From Spirochaetales bacterium (lineage in GTDB: Bacteria; Spirochaetota; Spirochaetia; SZUA-6; JAFGRV01), in assembly GCA_016930085.1 (NCBI GenBank), contig JAFGHO010000028.1, forward strand, positions 1 through 64,000: a stretch of 64,000 bases of DNA. The letters run 5' to 3'. The translations under genes were made by a program, and so were the position numbers. The notes under the pieces are model-generated. The model was not told the DNA's origin, made no database searches, and saw only the letters and a program-made list of their open reading frames with translations. Positions 1 to 8,310 of this stretch are shown here, in pieces; position 1 is the first letter of the stretch; every line of letters starts with the position of its first letter.

Positions 1-84
1 CGGAAAGTATCTTTCAGGCAACGGAAAGTATCTTTCAGGCAACGGAAAGTATCTTTCAGGCAACGGAAAGTATCTTTCAGGCAA
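1..84. repeat. 21-bp tandem repeat, four perfect copies
   Basis: Four identical 21-bp units (starting cggaaagtatctttcaggc) run head to tail from the first base, so the array probably continues left of the window. The unit is 7 codons long and all three plus-strand frames stay open through it. In the frame of the downstream AraC-type gene it would encode the heptad ESIFQAT. It ends 11 bases before that gene's first ATG. It could be an intergenic VNTR, the 3' end of an upstream gene, or an N-terminal extension of the regulator. Confidence 0.95.
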
Positions 85-95
85 CGGCGGCCGCC

Positions 96-1049
96 ATGAC
101 GGATACATCGCTATACATTGAGCTGAACATGGAAGAAAACCGGATTATTTCATTACAGCGCGTTCTCAATATCAGCATATTACAGCAGTTTCTCGACGAA
201 TTCGAACTGTTGACCGGACTGTCCTCGACCCTTGTCGATGAGCGGGGAAAGATGATTACCGCGCCGCGGGGTTCGCGTGAGTTCTGTCTGATCCTGGGAA
301 AATCGTCCATGCGCAGGTGCTGCAGGGAATCCGACCGGGAGGGCTGCGCGAAGGCAGCGGCCCTCAAACGCCCTTATATCTATCAATGTCATGCCGGCCT
401 CATCGATATCGTTATCCCGATTATTATCCGCGACAGGTACGTGGGCGCCATTCTTACCGGGCAGACCAGAGTCGGGGAAATGAACATGGACCGGTTCGAC
501 CGCTTCATCGGGCTTCCCGAAGTCAACGACAAGAAAGATATCCTTCTCGATGCGTTCCACCGGCTTCCGGTAAAAGATATGAAAACGATCGAAGCGGGTT
601 CGGAAATGCTTTTCAATATCGTCAACTACATCGTCGACATCGAGATGGAAAATGTCGAACTGAAACGAAAATCGAAAGGCGGCGGCAGGTCCCGGCAGGA
701 AATCGTCGAAGAGGCAAAGGAGTATATCCATTCGCATTTCGATCAGGAAATAAAACTCGCGGATATCGCGCGGACGGCCTGTGTCAGCGACTATTACATG
801 AGTCATATGTTCAAGGATGAAACGGGGATTTCATTCATCGATTATGTCACTTCAGTGAGAATCGAAAAAGCGAAGAACCTCCTTCGGAACACCTCCCTCG
901 ATATCATCGATATCGCCTTTCGGGTGGGCTACAATGATTCGAACTACTTCAGCCATGTGTTCAGAAAAAAGGAAGGGCTTTCACCGACAGGCTACCGCCG
1001 GAAGAAGACGCATATCACCCCCTATTTCGATTCGGATGTCAGGGAGTGA
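96..1049 (+). CDS. PocR-domain AraC-family transcriptional regulator
   Basis: Probable ligand-responsive DNA-binding activator. Residues about 25-170 match the PocR sensory domain, with a cysteine-rich stretch (FCLILG, RRCCRES, EGCAKA, YQCHAG) like the conserved cysteines of that family. Residues about 200-305 form the two helix-turn-helix motifs of the AraC family (IKLADIARTACVS, then the SPTGYRR ending). Two starts are possible, ATG 96 and ATG 129; neither has a clear ribosome site. The frame is also open upstream through the 21-bp repeat to the window edge, so the N-terminus is uncertain. PocR domains often sense small diols or related metabolites in other bacteria; the ligand here is unknown. 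It stands alone, with a lipoprotein gene converging on it. Confidence 0.85.
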   Translation: MTDTSLYIELNMEENRIISLQRVLNISILQQFLDEFELLTGLSSTLVDERGKMITAPRGSREFCLILGKSSMRRCCRESDREGCAKAAALKRPYIYQCHAGLIDIVIPIIIRDRYVGAILTGQTRVGEMNMDRFDRFIGLPEVNDKKDILLDAFHRLPVKDMKTIEAGSEMLFNIVNYIVDIEMENVELKRKSKGGGRSRQEIVEEAKEYIHSHFDQEIKLADIARTACVSDYYMSHMFKDETGISFIDYVTSVRIEKAKNLLRNTSLDIIDIAFRVGYNDSNYFSHVFRKKEGLSPTGYRRKKTHITPYFDSDVRE

Positions 1050-1119
1050 GAAAAAAGACTTTCATCGGGAAACGCTTCCGCTTGATATATCGAGGCATAT
1101 CAACCGGCCGTTGTCGGCA

Positions 1120-1569
1120 TCAACCTGGAGGTATTACACTCCAGCCGCTGACATCTATATTAACGTTATCGTCTTCCGTAATGGAAATATTCGTATCGCC
1201 CGAATCTCCGGCATAATCTCCCGTATCAGGTATCGAGTCCCCGCCGCCCGAAGCGTTTCCATTGACATCGATAAATCCGCACCCGATATAAGTCCCCTCG
1301 GGAATATCCTCCAATGTCATCGATGCCGCATCGCCGGAGATGACGGCGCTTCCCCATACGACCGCCTCCGCCATACAATCGCTTGTCGTCAGTTTCGCAT
1401 AGATGGTTTCACCGTCATGAGCGCCGGCACCGTCAAGATCGGCGATATTGATAAAATCGAAGACGACCGTATAACCGTCGCCTGAACCGTCACCGTCGGA
1501 TTCGCATGAAACAAAAGCAAGGAAAGCAATTATCACAACAATCGCCAAAGAAATGCTTTTTTTGTTCAT
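1120..1569 (-). CDS. small lipoprotein, function unknown
   Basis: 149 residues. The N-terminus is a lipoprotein signal peptide: lysines, a hydrophobic stretch, then FVSC ending at Cys21. After it comes an Asp/Gly/Ser-rich segment and an acidic, beta-rich domain with many Asp and Gly residues (for example GDSIPDTGDYAGDSGD), a composition seen in calcium-binding surface proteins. A good AGGAGG ribosome site sits five bases before ATG 1569. I do not recognise the family. It is monocistronic by appearance and probably anchored in a membrane facing the periplasm or the outside. Confidence 0.75.
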   Translation of the reverse strand: MNKKSISLAIVVIIAFLAFVSCESDGDGSGDGYTVVFDFINIADLDGAGAHDGETIYAKLTTSDCMAEAVVWGSAVISGDAASMTLEDIPEGTYIGCGFIDVNGNASGGGDSIPDTGDYAGDSGDTNISITEDDNVNIDVSGWSVIPPG

Positions 1570-1674
1570 ATTTTCCTCCTATTATATTTGAAAATAAAAA
1601 ATTTTTACGGGACACCCCGTCGATATCCACAGGAAAAAGTATAATTTATTTATCCGCAGCTATCAAGTAAAAGG

Positions 1675-3123
1675 TTATTGCCGTTCAAGCGACGTCTCTT
1701 CGATCACATCGATGTTGAATATCACCCAGTCGCCCCGGTTCAGGCGGAGATAAAGCCTTTCTTTGACTTTCATGCCGAAATACTCGATTCCGGCGCTCGA
1801 ACCGGGGCTCCCCGCATCTTCGGATTCAGTGTGCCACCGCTCGTAGGACGCGAGAAAAGCGGGATCCGGTTCCCCATGGAGTTCCGAAATCTCGAGCCGC
1901 GCCACGCCGTGAAGAATGGTATACGGCCGGAGTTCAGGCCTCCCCTTTTTGTCCCATTCATCGGCGGATATATAAAAACTTGTCTTTTCATAAGCAAGCC
2001 GCTGGCGCGTGATCACGTAAAGGTTTGTCACCACTTCGACATTGTCCTTTCCCGCATTCCCGACCACACAATCACCGAGGGTCAATGGATCGAGGTTATT
2101 GATGCTCCGGTAGTATGCCTCCACCACTTCCTTTGGACTCATCCCATTCGTGGCCCTGGTTCTGAAAAAAATATTGTGGACGATCGAGCCAAGAAAGACG
2201 AAAGCGACCAGGGAAACGATGCCGATTCCAAGAATCATTCTGAAGTTCTTCTGCCAGAATATTTTCCTCCGATACGATGCGGTATACCGCATTTTTTCCA
2301 TTCGTACTTCTTCCGTCACCCGCTTTAATTCCTCATCCGACAACTGCCGTTCGAACCCCTCCTTCGACCATTTTTCGAACGATTCCATCCACTCGTCGAG
2401 TGACGGCGGCCGTACGCTTTTTCTGTCCAGCGCGAGACCGATCATCGCAGCCACGTCGTCTCTCAATGAGGGAACGGCCGCCTTCGGCGTGGTGACGTCG
2501 AGGTTCCTCATCCGGTTGTGTATCTCTTCCTCTTCTTCCGCGTGGAACGGGAAGAGGCCTGTCAACGAGTGATACAGCAGCACGGCCGTACAAAATGAAA
2601 TACTCTGTTCCCCCCGCAGGTCCGGATGGGTGACGATCGTTTTTAGATATATTTTCTCCCTGCGGTTCCGGATGTCGGTGATCTCTTTCATGATATCGGG
2701 CGGCAGAAAAAGGACGCCCCCGTCGTTTAAAAACACGACCGAATGCAGGTATATTCTGAAGAGGGGAAGCGTTCTCTCCTTTAACAGGTTAAAGGCGCCA
2801 ACGAGTTTTTCGAGCAGGGGCAGGAGATCTTTCGGGGACGCATCGAGCAGGTCCGCGAGGAGGATCCCCTTTTCTTCAGGACCGTAGAGGAAGGTCTCCT
2901 CCCCCACCCTGGTAAAGCCGGTAAACTTCCAGTCGATGATCTGGAGCCCGCGGACGATCATGCCGGGCGAATGCTTCATGTTGCTCAATTTCGTAAGCAT
3001 GAAGCTGCTCCCCCGGACCCCGGTGGGTACCCCCAGAAATGTTTTTCCGTTTACCAGAATCGGGCGGGGAAGGGCGTCCGCGATAATTTCCTTTATGTTG
3101 TTCATGCCGTCATAGTACCCCAT
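1675..3123 (-). CDS. kinase-like (pseudokinase) membrane protein
   Basis: 482 residues. The first 270 or so resemble the C-terminal lobe of a eukaryotic-type protein kinase or its companion proteins (YLKTIVTHPDLRGEQSISFCTAVLLYHSLTG looks like the activation-loop/F-helix region), but no ATP-binding glycine loop, HRD or DFG motif is visible, so catalysis is doubtful. One transmembrane helix follows (about residues 295-318, IGIVSLVAFVFLGSIV), then a roughly 160-residue extracytoplasmic domain. The start is uncertain: ATG 3123 lacks a clear ribosome site and ATG 3105 is possible. A regulatory membrane protein is the best description. Confidence 0.6.
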   Translation of the reverse strand: MGYYDGMNNIKEIIADALPRPILVNGKTFLGVPTGVRGSSFMLTKLSNMKHSPGMIVRGLQIIDWKFTGFTRVGEETFLYGPEEKGILLADLLDASPKDLLPLLEKLVGAFNLLKERTLPLFRIYLHSVVFLNDGGVLFLPPDIMKEITDIRNRREKIYLKTIVTHPDLRGEQSISFCTAVLLYHSLTGLFPFHAEEEEEIHNRMRNLDVTTPKAAVPSLRDDVAAMIGLALDRKSVRPPSLDEWMESFEKWSKEGFERQLSDEELKRVTEEVRMEKMRYTASYRRKIFWQKNFRMILGIGIVSLVAFVFLGSIVHNIFFRTRATNGMSPKEVVEAYYRSINNLDPLTLGDCVVGNAGKDNVEVVTNLYVITRQRLAYEKTSFYISADEWDKKGRPELRPYTILHGVARLEISELHGEPDPAFLASYERWHTESEDAGSPGSSAGIEYFGMKVKERLYLRLNRGDWVIFNIDVIEETSLERQ

Positions 3124-3224
3124 GCGGGGATTTCATTCAACAGGCTTTGCGGGGGGAAGAAAGGATATAGTAAGAAAATGAACATTTCGTACCTGCCCGC
3201 ACAACCCCCGCGGTAATTGCCGTT

Positions 3225-3626
3225 TTATATGACGATTTTCAACCCGTGCGGCTTGTATCCCTCAAGCCGCCTGTCCGCGGTTAAAAGCGTCATATCGTTT
3301 CGTATGCACTGCCACACGATAAGCCTGTCAAAGGGATCTTTGTGGTCCGCGATAAACGGAAGACGGTGGGACGCCGCGAGATCCTCGCCGCTTATGTCGA
3401 AAATACGAAACCCCGCAGCGGATGCGGCATCGAGAATTTCTTCGGGGGTCGTCCCTTCGAGCCTGAGCTTGCCGATCGAGTACTTGAGCGCTATTTCCCA
3501 GAAACTGATTTTGCTCGCGAAAGCAACCGTCCGGGTATCCGTGAGGATTTCCATGACGGATGTGCTGATTCCGGAAGGCTCGATAAGCGCCCAGAGGAGG
3601 TAATGGGTATCAACGAGGTAATTCAT
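3225..3626 (-). CDS. PIN-domain toxin (VapC-like)
   Basis: 133 residues with the PIN ribonuclease fold: an N-terminal VDTHYLLWAL motif carrying the first catalytic Asp, a central Glu, and the late DPFDRLIVWQC acidic motif. PIN toxins cleave RNA, often initiator tRNA or rRNA, until bound by their antitoxin. The gene follows a Phd-type antitoxin on the same strand with a 4-base overlap, the usual layout of a type II toxin-antitoxin pair. DTHxLLW PIN proteins are commonly paired with Phd-like antitoxins, as here. Confidence 0.85.
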   Translation of the reverse strand: MNYLVDTHYLLWALIEPSGISTSVMEILTDTRTVAFASKISFWEIALKYSIGKLRLEGTTPEEILDAASAAGFRIFDISGEDLAASHRLPFIADHKDPFDRLIVWQCIRNDMTLLTADRRLEGYKPHGLKIVI

Positions 3627-3862
3627 TCACCCGCCAGCTCTTCAGGTGTCATTTCAAAATCATCGGAAAAGGCGCAGGCCGCTTTCTCCCTGAGAATGCC
3701 TGGTTTGATACCATTCTCACCCGCAAATTGAGAGAAGGGAATGATAACCGCTATCTTTTTTTTCTTTTTTCCATACGATATCACGATGTGCTCGCCGTTT
3801 TTCACAGCCTCGATCACCTCGGAGAAATGGCTTTTTAATTTGCCGACGGGCATTGTTTTCAT
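3623..3862 (-). CDS. Phd/YefM-type antitoxin
   Basis: About 79 residues from ATG 3862 (MKTMPVGKLKSHFSEV). The N-terminal half has the Phd/YefM DNA-binding pattern (KSHFSEVIEAVKNGEHIVISYG followed by a lysine run) and the acidic C-terminus (DDFEMTPEELAGE) would bind the toxin. A GTG 15 bases further upstream is an alternative start, but the protein similarity begins later. It overlaps the PIN toxin by 4 bases. A promoter whose -35 lies inside a small palindrome just upstream suggests autorepression. Confidence 0.8.
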   Translation of the reverse strand: MKTMPVGKLKSHFSEVIEAVKNGEHIVISYGKKKKKIAVIIPFSQFAGENGIKPGILREKAACAFSDDFEMTPEELAGE

Positions 3863-3868
3863 ATAATA

Positions 3869-3900
3869 AAGGTACACCGATCAGACAAACTTGTCAAGTT
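3869..3900 (-). promoter_or_regulatory. promoter and palindrome of the phd-vapC pair
   Basis: Reading the minus strand, TTGACA (3897-3892), a 17-base spacer and TACCTT (3874-3869) form a sigma-70-like promoter. The -35 box lies within the small palindrome AACTT-gtc-AAGTT (3888-3900), a plausible operator for the antitoxin. The -10 is weak. Confidence 0.5.
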
Positions 3901-4011
3901 GTCAGGAAAATATAATACAGCAACAGGCAGCGCTTACTAAAAAATTGATCATTCATGTGGAATTATACGCTTCATATTTCACCAATTTCTCCCTTTTATA
4001 CATTTTTCCTC

Positions 4012-4053
4012 TTGAAAATGTAGATTAAAAGTATTATTCTTACTGGTAAGAGT
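4012..4053 (+). promoter_or_regulatory. promoter and operator dyad of the abrB-vapC pair
   Basis: TTGAAA (4012-4017), 17-base spacer and TATTCT (4035-4040). A dyad, ATTCTTAC-tg-GTAAGAGT (4036-4053, 7 of 8 bases paired), covers the -10 and start site. A ribosome site (gaaggag) follows at 4061-4067. This fits autorepression by the AbrB-fold antitoxin encoded next. Confidence 0.6.
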
Positions 4054-4073
4054 ATTACTTGAAGGAGTGAATA

Positions 4074-4301
4074 ATGCGCGTGACATCCAAAGGACAGGTA
4101 ACCATTCCGCTCGCTTTGCGGGAAAAATACGGCATAAATGAAAATGTCGAGGTCGAGTTTTTCGATGACAAGGGAAAAATATATATCGAAATAATCAAAA
4201 ACCCGGAAAACAAACAAAACAGATTCGAAAAATTCAGGGGTATCGCGACCGTCAAAATGTCGACCGACGACATCATGGCGCTTACCAGGGGGGAACGGTG
4301 A
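4074..4301 (+). CDS. AbrB/MazE-fold antitoxin (VapB-like)
   Basis: 75 residues. The N-terminus (MRVTSKGQVTIPLALREKYGI) is the textbook SpoVT/AbrB swapped-hairpin DNA-binding domain, and the basic, then acidic, tail would contact a toxin. It overlaps the downstream PIN-domain gene by 4 bases (GTGA). A ribosome site lies at the proper distance. It should both neutralise the toxin and repress its own promoter, where a dyad covers the -10 box. Confidence 0.9.
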   Translation: MRVTSKGQVTIPLALREKYGINENVEVEFFDDKGKIYIEIIKNPENKQNRFEKFRGIATVKMSTDDIMALTRGER

Positions 4302-4702
4302 AGCAAATTCTGGTCGATTCGAATGTGATTCTCGATATTTTTGAAAACGATCCGGTATGGTTCGACTGGTCCGCCGGTGTACTCGACGGGTATTCGCGGG
4401 ACCATCTGTTGTGTATCAATCCGGTCATTTACACGGAAATATCCATCGGGTTCGACCGGATCGAAGATCTGGAAAAGACCGTTTTCGAATGCGGATTCCG
4501 GTTGATCGAAATTCCAAAGGAGGCCCTCTTTCTCGCAGGAAAGGCTTTCATGCAATATCGAAGGGGAAAAGGCGTCAAAACGACCACGCTGCCTGATTTC
4601 TTTATCGGGGCCCACGCGGCGGTAATGTCGCTGGAACTGATCACGAGAGATGCAAAAAGAATCGGCTATTATTTCCCCTCCGTACGAATAATATGTCCGT
4701 AG
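4298..4702 (+). CDS. PIN-domain toxin (VapC-like)
   Basis: 134 residues from GTG 4298. PIN-domain acidic residues are visible: Asp in ILVDSNVILDIF, Glu in VIYTEISIGF, Asp in LPDFFIGAHA and Asp in ITRDAKR. All catalytic positions of an active RNase appear present. It forms a type II pair with the AbrB-fold antitoxin. This pair and the phd-vapC pair stand back to back, sharing the 3863-4073 intergenic space. The two PIN proteins are not close in sequence, so this is not a recent duplication. Confidence 0.9.
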   Translation: MKQILVDSNVILDIFENDPVWFDWSAGVLDGYSRDHLLCINPVIYTEISIGFDRIEDLEKTVFECGFRLIEIPKEALFLAGKAFMQYRRGKGVKTTTLPDFFIGAHAAVMSLELITRDAKRIGYYFPSVRIICP

Positions 4703-4730
4703 ATTGAAAAAACGGGTAACGGCCCGTTTA

Positions 4731-5294
4731 TCAGGGAAGCCCGAACTCCTTTTCGTTGAAAACGGAGGCTGAAAATATTTCGATCGACGTATCCGGCTGC
4801 TTCCAGCAGTCACCGGTAAGCCCCGCCTTCATGCAGGTATGGGAGAGAAAGGTGGAAAGATCCCAGTTGTTGTCCGTCGCTACCTGGGGCAGAAGCAAAC
4901 CCGAAGCGAATCCCCTCCTGATCATTATCCCGTGTTTGCCGACTTCTATTTCATCGACATCGTCTATCTTTCGAAGCGGCGACAGGACCGATATTTCGAT
5001 TTCGAGACTGCCGGTTTCGTCTTTGGTCACGGGAGGAAACCGCGGGTCACTGAACGCACTCGAGGCAGCGACATCCTTGACCGTGACAAAAAGGGGTTTG
5101 ACGGCAACGACATATCCGATACAGCCCCGCAGCCTTCCCTTCTTGTGAAGGGTAACGAACGCCCCGCAGGGTTCGAGAAGGGCCGGCGTGGGTTCAGGAT
5201 AATCGGATATCTCCCCTGTAAAATGATGCAGGATCGATGTCCGGGCCACAACAAGGAGAATTCTTTTTTCCTCGTCCGTCAGATTAAACTCCAT
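4731..5294 (-). CDS. AMMECR1 domain protein
   Basis: 187 residues carrying the AMMECR1 fold, with the family signature LRGCIGYV near residue 56 and the typical ending that contacts DNNWDLSTFLSHTC. The start ATG 5294 lies inside the last codons of the upstream MEMO1-family gene (11-base overlap), so the two are translationally coupled. In many bacteria and archaea AMMECR1, MEMO1 and a radical SAM enzyme occur together (AmmeMemoRadiSam system). The biochemical role is not established. The matching radical SAM protein is not next to them. Confidence 0.88.
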   Translation of the reverse strand: MEFNLTDEEKRILLVVARTSILHHFTGEISDYPEPTPALLEPCGAFVTLHKKGRLRGCIGYVVAVKPLFVTVKDVAASSAFSDPRFPPVTKDETGSLEIEISVLSPLRKIDDVDEIEVGKHGIMIRRGFASGLLLPQVATDNNWDLSTFLSHTCMKAGLTGDCWKQPDTSIEIFSASVFNEKEFGLP

Positions 5295-6138
5295 CGTTTT
5301 CCTCGTTATATATAGCGATCGACGCGTAGTTCACCTTTTTTTTCCTGTTTTGTTCGATACTCAGCGAGCTGTTCTGTTCGATCACCCTGAGCCGGTAATT
5401 GACATTGTTGAAAGACAGGATCGAGGCGATACATCCCGCTCCGCATGAACTCAGTGTTTTGTTTTCTTTCTGAGCAACAATACCTTTCCAGTTTTTCTCG
5501 ATGATAAGCGAGATGAGAAGCTCCGTTTCCCTGTCCGCGTCCTCTTCCCTGATATAACCGCTCATGTTTGCCGTTATGACGAACAATGTATGCATATAGT
5601 GCGGAGAGAATGTCAATTGGAGGGCGTTGCTGAGCATTTTTATATTGCGCATGGCCGAGTTACCCAGCAGCACCGGAATAATCGATGCCTGGGGGAAAAG
5701 ATGCCGAATAAATGGAAGCTGCACTTCAATACAGTGTTCCTCCAGATGGGGGAGATCCTTGCAGAGAATCTCCGTGCTGCACGAATGCATTTCCTCCACC
5801 ATTTCCTGATTCACCGGGATCGAACCGATCGGTGTAAGAAAAAACTTGGATTCGGGCAGAAAGATTCCGTTGGAAGGATTATTATGAATCGGTGCAATGA
5901 TTACGATGTATTTTATCGTCCGTTTCAGGGCGGATTTAAAGGCGGAAGCGATGATGCCTCCCGCATAGGAATAACCGGCATGCGGTGAAACAATGGCAAA
6001 AGCATTTCCCGGTTTCTCCGGTGATTCATTCAGAAGCTTTTCGAGAAGCGATCGAAGCTTATCTTCTTCCGAAGGATAAAATATCCCGTTAACGATTGAA
6101 CCCCGTATTTTCCCCTCTGCCTGAGATTTCTTAGCCAT
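5284..6138 (-). CDS. MEMO1 family protein (AmmeMemoRadiSam system protein B)
   Basis: 284 residues. Conserved MEMO1 features are visible: SPHAGYSYAGGI near residue 52, IIAPIHNNP, then HCIEVQLPFIRHLFP and the late SCGAGCIAS segment. MEMO proteins share the fold of class III extradiol dioxygenases, with histidines in the equivalent metal pocket; bacterial members have no settled function. First gene of a two-gene operon with AMMECR1. The first Met lies at 6138, next to the NFACT gene end, with a 33-base gap. Confidence 0.88.
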   Translation of the reverse strand: MAKKSQAEGKIRGSIVNGIFYPSEEDKLRSLLEKLLNESPEKPGNAFAIVSPHAGYSYAGGIIASAFKSALKRTIKYIVIIAPIHNNPSNGIFLPESKFFLTPIGSIPVNQEMVEEMHSCSTEILCKDLPHLEEHCIEVQLPFIRHLFPQASIIPVLLGNSAMRNIKMLSNALQLTFSPHYMHTLFVITANMSGYIREEDADRETELLISLIIEKNWKGIVAQKENKTLSSCGAGCIASILSFNNVNYRLRVIEQNSSLSIEQNRKKKVNYASIAIYNEENDGV

Positions 6139-6171
6139 ATAGTAAGATTATTATTGATTGAACCCGAGAAA

Positions 6172-7596
6172 TCAATATAGAGGTTTCAATTTTTTTAACT
6201 TTTCAATCCGTCTCATATCAAGAACGACGTAGAGATTCTTTTCCTGTGTCGGAATGACCATTCCCACCTTTCCCTTTTTGACACGATGCAGGTATTTCAC
6301 GCGGGTATAATAAACATCCCCTTTCCCGGATTCCTTCCCCTTGCTGTAAAACACGGCGAGATTCCCCGCATCGAGCATTGTCTGAAGGGGGATGCTTCTG
6401 CCCGTTTTCGATCTGACAAAAACATAGGCACCCGGATAATCACGGATATGGAACCAGTAATCGTTCCCGCGAACATACTTTCTCAATAAAAGATCATTTT
6501 CCCTGCCGGTTTTACCCACGATTATCTGGAAATCACCTGAAAAAAAAGCGAGACCGGGGCGCCCCGGCGAAGGCGTTTTTTGCGGTTTCTTACGGAACGT
6601 TCGTTTCAGAGACGAGAGGGTTTCGAGGCTGTCGTCATGCTGAAGAAGGGCCCTCTTTTTCCTGACGGCATCCAGTTCCCTTTTAAGTCTTTTTTCCCGC
6701 TGCTCCAGAGATCGTAAAGCGCTTTTTGCCTTTTTGTATTTATCATAATATCGCTTTGCATTGTCCTGTGGAGAAAGGGTGGGGTTCAGTTCGATAGCTA
6801 TCATTTTATTGTTGCTGAAAAAATCATACGTTTCGAGCCATTTGTCTCCCTTGCCGATATTATGAAGATTACTCGCAACTATATCCCCCATTTCCCTGAA
6901 ACGTTCGAAATTGTCGTATTCGGCTATTTGTTTCACTGTTTTCTCATACAGGGCACAAAGATACGACTCGTTCTCGTTTAATGCGTGGGTTATGGAATCG
7001 TAAAGCTTTTTCTTCCTGTCCCCATCTTCCTGACTGAAAAAATAATCTCCGATTTTTTTATTGAACGGGCCCTCTCCGGGTAGTTCCCTGATACGGTATT
7101 TCTCTCCCTTTTCCACCCCGGGTTTTATATCCCGGTTTTTTTCCGGATTATAGAAACCCCCTGATATTTCCCCCCGTTTCGGCCGCCGGTAACAGGCATC
7201 GAGGATTGTTCCGTTTTCCTCGGTGACGATCATATTCGCCGCCCCTCCCCACAACCGGATCCAGATGAGGGTATCCCGCTCTTCTTTCCTTACTTCCAGC
7301 TTGACAATCCGTTCGCATCCGATTTGATACGCCCGCATTATCCTCCCCCCCTTCACATAAGAACGGAGCAATCCCGCGAAACGCTGTATTTTTTTGGGAT
7401 TCGTAAACTTTCTTTCGGCCGAATGTATCCGGCATGAGGAAGGCGATAATGAAACATAAAGGGTAAGACTGTCGCGGGGCCGGTAAAGATCAAAGAGAAT
7501 AACCGAATGAACGGGCTGGTGTACCTGTTGAATGATACTTCCTTCAAGAGAGAGTTCGGAAAGTATAAGGTCGATTTCCTTCCAGTTAAGCAGCAA
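6172..7596 (-). CDS. NFACT family protein (RqcH/Rqc2-like)
   Basis: 474 residues. The layout is the NFACT-N domain (about 1-200), a helical coiled-coil middle (about 285-330, rich in Lys, Arg and Glu) and the NFACT-R/DUF814 domain (about 355-465, with GNDYWFHIRDYPGAYVF). Bacterial RqcH binds 60S-like stalled large subunits with peptidyl-tRNA and adds alanine tails. At roughly 570 residues the usual protein is longer, so the helical arm seems short. The Asp-Arg pair needed for tailing in RqcH aligns by eye with GCERIV, giving Glu-Arg. The start is TTG 7596 behind a GGGGG ribosome site at seven bases. Confidence 0.85.
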   Translation of the reverse strand: MLLNWKEIDLILSELSLEGSIIQQVHQPVHSVILFDLYRPRDSLTLYVSLSPSSCRIHSAERKFTNPKKIQRFAGLLRSYVKGGRIMRAYQIGCERIVKLEVRKEERDTLIWIRLWGGAANMIVTEENGTILDACYRRPKRGEISGGFYNPEKNRDIKPGVEKGEKYRIRELPGEGPFNKKIGDYFFSQEDGDRKKKLYDSITHALNENESYLCALYEKTVKQIAEYDNFERFREMGDIVASNLHNIGKGDKWLETYDFFSNNKMIAIELNPTLSPQDNAKRYYDKYKKAKSALRSLEQREKRLKRELDAVRKKRALLQHDDSLETLSSLKRTFRKKPQKTPSPGRPGLAFFSGDFQIIVGKTGRENDLLLRKYVRGNDYWFHIRDYPGAYVFVRSKTGRSIPLQTMLDAGNLAVFYSKGKESGKGDVYYTRVKYLHRVKKGKVGMVIPTQEKNLYVVLDMRRIEKLKKLKPLY

Positions 7597-7611
7597 TCGG
7601 ATTCCCCCTTT

Positions 7612-8154
7612 TTAGCGTATATTCGATAAAAAAATATCGGCATCGTCCGGTGAAAAAAAGACGAGACAGACTTTTTCCGGTTTATCGTTGGAGGTCAGAA
7701 AATCCTTGATGACCCCATAGACTAAAACCGCCGCTTTTTCCTTTGGATAGCCGTATACACCTGTGGAAATCGACGGGAACGCGATAACGTTCATCTTCAT
7801 CCCGGATGCGATTGCAAGACAACTTGTATATGCCCCGGCAAGGACTTCCGGTTCCCCTTTGCCGCCCCCGTGCCACACGGGCCCGACCGTATGGATGACA
7901 TGGGAAGCGGGAAGGTCTCCCCCTCCCGTAAGGACCGCCATACCGGGGGGAAGACCATCGGGGTATGCGGTTGCACGTATTTTTTTGCATTCTTCCAGAA
8001 TCGCATGACCGCCGCGCCTGTGAATCGCCCCGTCGACACCGCCGCCGCCCATGAGCGAAGAGTTCGCCGCATTGACGATCGCATCGACGGCCTTATCCGT
8101 GATATCGCCGGTTTCAATAACGAGTCTGCCCCCCAAAAGGGATTTCAGTATCAT
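7612..8154 (-). CDS. macrodomain protein (ADP-ribose hydrolase, YmdB/MacroD type)
   Basis: 180 residues spanning a complete single macrodomain. Signature segments are GDITDKAVDAIVNAANSSLMGGGGVDGAIH near the start (ADP-ribose and diphosphate binding), HVIHTVGPVWHGG in the middle, and the diphosphate loop FPSISTGVYGYP. These are the catalytic segments of MacroD-type enzymes that remove mono-ADP-ribose or hydrolyse O-acetyl-ADP-ribose. AGGAGG stands seven bases before ATG 8154. It is followed, 15 bases on, by the RqcH-like gene in the same direction, so the two may be co-transcribed. Confidence 0.93.
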   Translation of the reverse strand: MILKSLLGGRLVIETGDITDKAVDAIVNAANSSLMGGGGVDGAIHRRGGHAILEECKKIRATAYPDGLPPGMAVLTGGGDLPASHVIHTVGPVWHGGGKGEPEVLAGAYTSCLAIASGMKMNVIAFPSISTGVYGYPKEKAAVLVYGVIKDFLTSNDKPEKVCLVFFSPDDADIFLSNIR

Positions 8155-8310
8155 AGGATTCCTCCTGCTTGCGCGTCAGGCATTATGGTAAAATAAATAC
8201 GGTTTTTTGTACAGTGACCGTTTTCCTTTATCATGCAACCGACGCATCACCTCAACGATTATATTGTCCCGGTTGAAAGAGGCGCCCGCCTGTAGTACTA
8301 TTTCCTTATC

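Noticed and set aside
180-806. Minus-strand frame in the AraC-type regulator
   Set aside because: Shadow of a regulator with clear PocR and helix-turn-helix features.
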